Under the pieces are notes generated by a model, which had not been told where the DNA came from, did no database searches, and was given only the letters and a program-made list of their open reading frames with translations. Shown here piece by piece: positions 5,195 through 6,759 of a DNA stretch of 6,759 bases; the first letter of the stretch is position 1, and every line of letters begins with the position of its first letter. This DNA is from Promethearchaeota archaeon. GTDB taxonomy: Archaea > Asgardarchaeota > Lokiarchaeia > Sigynarchaeales > SOKP01. The stretch covers positions 1-6,759 of the forward strand of contig JAGXNZ010000270.1 of the NCBI GenBank assembly GCA_019894655.1, given 5' to 3'. The position numbers and the translations under genes are program-made.

Positions 5195-6217
5195 ATGGCT
5201 CAAGTAATTTTTATTTCTAAAAAAACAGTTCGGGACGCATGGCTTTCAGCCGTAGCTCAAGTTTTATATAATGGAGATGACATTAGAACTGAATACGATA
5301 AAAAGGAAGATCCTCCCTCCAAAGATGCAACTGTATTAATCGAGATTGAGGACCCTTTAAGTGATCCAATCATGAGAAGGGGAAAGTTATTAAAAATTAA
5401 ATCGAAATATGGTAATTCCTACGAAGTATATGGTAGTATGGCAGATATATATCTGATTGGTTCCATCCAAAGTGGATATATAGAAGAAATTCTAGAAGGT
5501 AAAGCAGATCATTTCATTTATGAATCTGGATTAAGTTTTCCATATTCGTATTATGACCGCATTTATAACTATACACCTTTCTCCATAGAGGATACAATCT
5601 TAACAGATTATGATATAGATTTATATGATACTGAGTTTATAAAAAACCATAAAAAATTAATCGAAGCGAATAAAATAATTAAAAATAAAGATTCTATTGT
5701 TTGGAAATTAAAAAATGGACTTGAAATTGATTTAGATAAAAAAATATCAGATCAAATTGGTATAAAAAATATACCTATAGGGTTATTAAAATTTCCAAAA
5801 TTTAATCAAATGAAATTTCTTATTCAAAAATTAAAAGATAATTCTTATACTCGTAGAGCACAAATTGTTACCTGGAGGCAATATGTTGATCCATATCGAC
5901 ATGATCCACCTTGTCTTCAAAGGATTTATTTTAGAATAAAAAATGGACAATTATCAATGCAAACCACTTGGAGAAGTCGAGACTTATTTCGAGCTTGGGA
6001 AGCAAATGTAAATGGTATGATTAGAATGCAGAGGAACGTAGCAAATGAACTTGGAGTAGAAATGGGACACTATTTGGACTTTAGCAATTCATTACATATA
6101 TATGGAAGCACTAAGCATGAGGTATTAGATATGTTTGAACGGATGAAAAATAAAGGAACCTTACCTAAAGATGTTATTAACTTAATGGAGGAAAATGAAA
6201 ATAACAATTGTGTATAA
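5195..6217 (+). CDS. archaeal ThyA-type thymidylate synthase homologue with enlarged N-terminal region
   Basis: Predicted to methylate dUMP to dTMP using a methylene-C1 carrier (folate or methanopterin type), or to run a related pyrimidine hydroxymethylation. Archaeal-type N-terminus: KKTVRDAWLSAVAQVL (9-24) and IEIEDPLSD (49-57). The active-site half lies at 218-303: YTRRAQIVTW (218-227) with the phosphate-binding Arg pair, DPPC (237-240) with catalytic Cys240, TWRSRD (258-263) matching the ThyA QRSxD motif, Asn271 eight residues later at the dUMP-binding Asn position, and LHIYG (300-304). At 340 residues it is much longer than the roughly 220-residue methanogen enzyme as I recall it. Extra sequence lies at about 100-205. 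Only about 37 residues follow HIY, so the C-terminal folate-closing tail of bacterial ThyA is absent. His after the catalytic Cys is Leu241, and Gln of QRS is Trp259. ATG 5195 is the first start in the frame near AAGG 5182-5185. Confidence 0.82.
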   Translation: MAQVIFISKKTVRDAWLSAVAQVLYNGDDIRTEYDKKEDPPSKDATVLIEIEDPLSDPIMRRGKLLKIKSKYGNSYEVYGSMADIYLIGSIQSGYIEEILEGKADHFIYESGLSFPYSYYDRIYNYTPFSIEDTILTDYDIDLYDTEFIKNHKKLIEANKIIKNKDSIVWKLKNGLEIDLDKKISDQIGIKNIPIGLLKFPKFNQMKFLIQKLKDNSYTRRAQIVTWRQYVDPYRHDPPCLQRIYFRIKNGQLSMQTTWRSRDLFRAWEANVNGMIRMQRNVANELGVEMGHYLDFSNSLHIYGSTKHEVLDMFERMKNKGTLPKDVINLMEENENNNCV

Positions 6218-6220
6218 ATT

Positions 6221-6254
6221 GATATAAAATGAGTTTGTTAAATCGATATAAAAT
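6221..6254 (+). repeat. 10-bp direct repeat GATATAAAAT after thymidylate synthase
   Basis: GATATAAAAT is present at 6221-6230 and 6245-6254, 24 bases apart, in the 51-base gap between convergent genes. Probably of little significance given base composition. Confidence 0.25.
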
Positions 6255-6258
6255 AATG

Positions 6259-6270
6259 ATTTATTTTCTT
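6259..6270 (+). terminator. T-rich terminator candidate for thymidylate synthase
   Basis: A T-rich run (TTTATTTTCTT at 6260-6270) about 45 bases after the thymidylate synthase stop, overlapping the stop codon of the convergent HAD gene. Typical of archaeal intrinsic termination but weakly specific. Confidence 0.25.
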
Positions 6271-6759
6271 AGATGATATTAAATAAATCTTTAAGATTAC
6301 TGATTATATAATCAGGATCATATAAATGGGATTCTTTATTTTTATTTTTGGTATGTGAATATGTTGCTTTGCCGAATTTGCATAAAATACATCTAATCCC
6401 TAATTTCTTTGCGGGAATAATATCTTGTTCAATATTGTCTCCAATCATAAAGACATTGCTTTTAGGGACATTTATAAACTTCAAGGCTTTTTCTATGTGT
6501 TTACCTGTAGATTTTTCTGATTTGACAATATCAGATGTAATTATTAAGTCAAAGTATTTATCCATTTCCAAATATTTAATTCTTAAGTTAAGTATCGGTT
6601 CCACTGCGTTTGTTAATAAAAAAATTTGATAGTCAAGTTCTTTATAGTGAGTCAAAACCTTTAATGCATCAGGAATTAATCTTAAATTTGAAAGTTCAGA
6701 CATTTGAACACTTTTCCAATCAATTCCAAATATTTTACTATGTAACGTATAATCATACC
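6269..6759 (-). CDS. HAD-superfamily hydrolase, N-terminus beyond the window
   Basis: A haloacid dehalogenase-like phosphatase whose 5' end is cut by the right edge. The frame stays open upstream of the internal ATG at 6701-6703 to the window end, adding about 18 residues (YDYTLHSKIFGIDWKSVQ). Numbered from that ATG (144 residues to the stop): IPDALKVLTHYKELDY (10-25), motif II LLTNA (29-33) with Thr31, motif III Lys64 in KSEKSTGKHIEKAL (61-74), motif IV MIGDNIEQDI (86-95) with Asp89 and Asp94, then LGIRCILCKFG (101-111). The nucleophile motif DxDxT is not visible: YDYT near the edge has a codon ending GG (Arg, Gly or Trp) where the first Asp should be, so it is probably cap-domain sequence and motif I lies further upstream. 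Likely a small-molecule phosphatase of the phosphoglycolate or pyrimidine-nucleotidase type. Substrate unknown. Confidence 0.85.
   Translation of the reverse strand, partial: YDYTLHSKIFGIDWKSVQMSELSNLRLIPDALKVLTHYKELDYQIFLLTNAVEPILNLRIKYLEMDKYFDLIITSDIVKSEKSTGKHIEKALKFINVPKSNVFMIGDNIEQDIIPAKKLGIRCILCKFGKATYSHTKNKNKESHLYDPDYIISNLKDLFNII

Noticed and set aside
6348..6629. 93-codon open frame on the plus strand
   Set aside because: Fully antisense to the HAD hydrolase, which shows motifs II to IV; the opposite frame looks like a shadow of it.
6749..6757. YDYT near the right edge as the HAD nucleophile motif DxDxT
   Set aside because: The codon two positions before the Asp ends in GG and cannot encode Asp, and the distance to motif II fits a cap domain in between, so motif I probably lies outside the window.

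Overview
The window is a very AT-rich stretch (by eye roughly 70% A+T) that reads as archaeal DNA. The ThyA-like protein has the archaeal thymidylate synthase layout, and the ATP-grasp ligase resembles MptN/CofF-type enzymes. Several genes have a TATA-like box about 25 bases before the start codon, as in leaderless archaeal transcripts, and true bacterial -35/-10 promoters are not evident. The exact lineage cannot be fixed from the sequence. An Asgard-type or other uncultured mesophilic archaeon is a guess.

Layout from left to right: (1) a RimK/MptN-family ATP-grasp glutamate ligase (+), convergent with (2) a small four-helix membrane protein (-). (3) A gene-poor AT-rich gap of about 430 bases follows, holding one possible 56-codon gene (+) at its right end. 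(4) A Maf nucleotide pyrophosphatase (-) is divergent from (5,6) two tandem membrane proteins (+) of the Sec59/Dgk1 CTP-dependent lipid-alcohol kinase superfamily. These converge on (7) a MoaD/ThiS-type ubiquitin-like protein (-) ending in Gly-Gly. Its N-terminal third can only be recovered if a non-ATG start is accepted. (8) An intergenic region of about 250 bases carries a palindromic TATA box, three alternating TTAATTG half-sites, a G-tract and a tiny ORF. (9) A long archaeal ThyA-type thymidylate synthase homologue (+) follows. (10) A HAD-family hydrolase (-) comes last and is cut by the right window edge.

There is no single obvious operon. The one clear functional unit is the tandem lipid-kinase pair, probably acting on polyprenol or isoprenoid alcohols at the membrane. 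The ligase and the thymidylate synthase could both touch C1-carrier (folate/methanopterin) metabolism, and Maf and HAD are general nucleotide or phosphoester housekeeping enzymes; these links are inference. No IS element, CRISPR array, tRNA or rRNA gene was seen. The most interesting non-coding signal is the leader in front of the thymidylate synthase gene, where two mutually exclusive RNA hairpins could each bury the same G-rich ribosome-binding-like tract in front of a 14-codon ORF.
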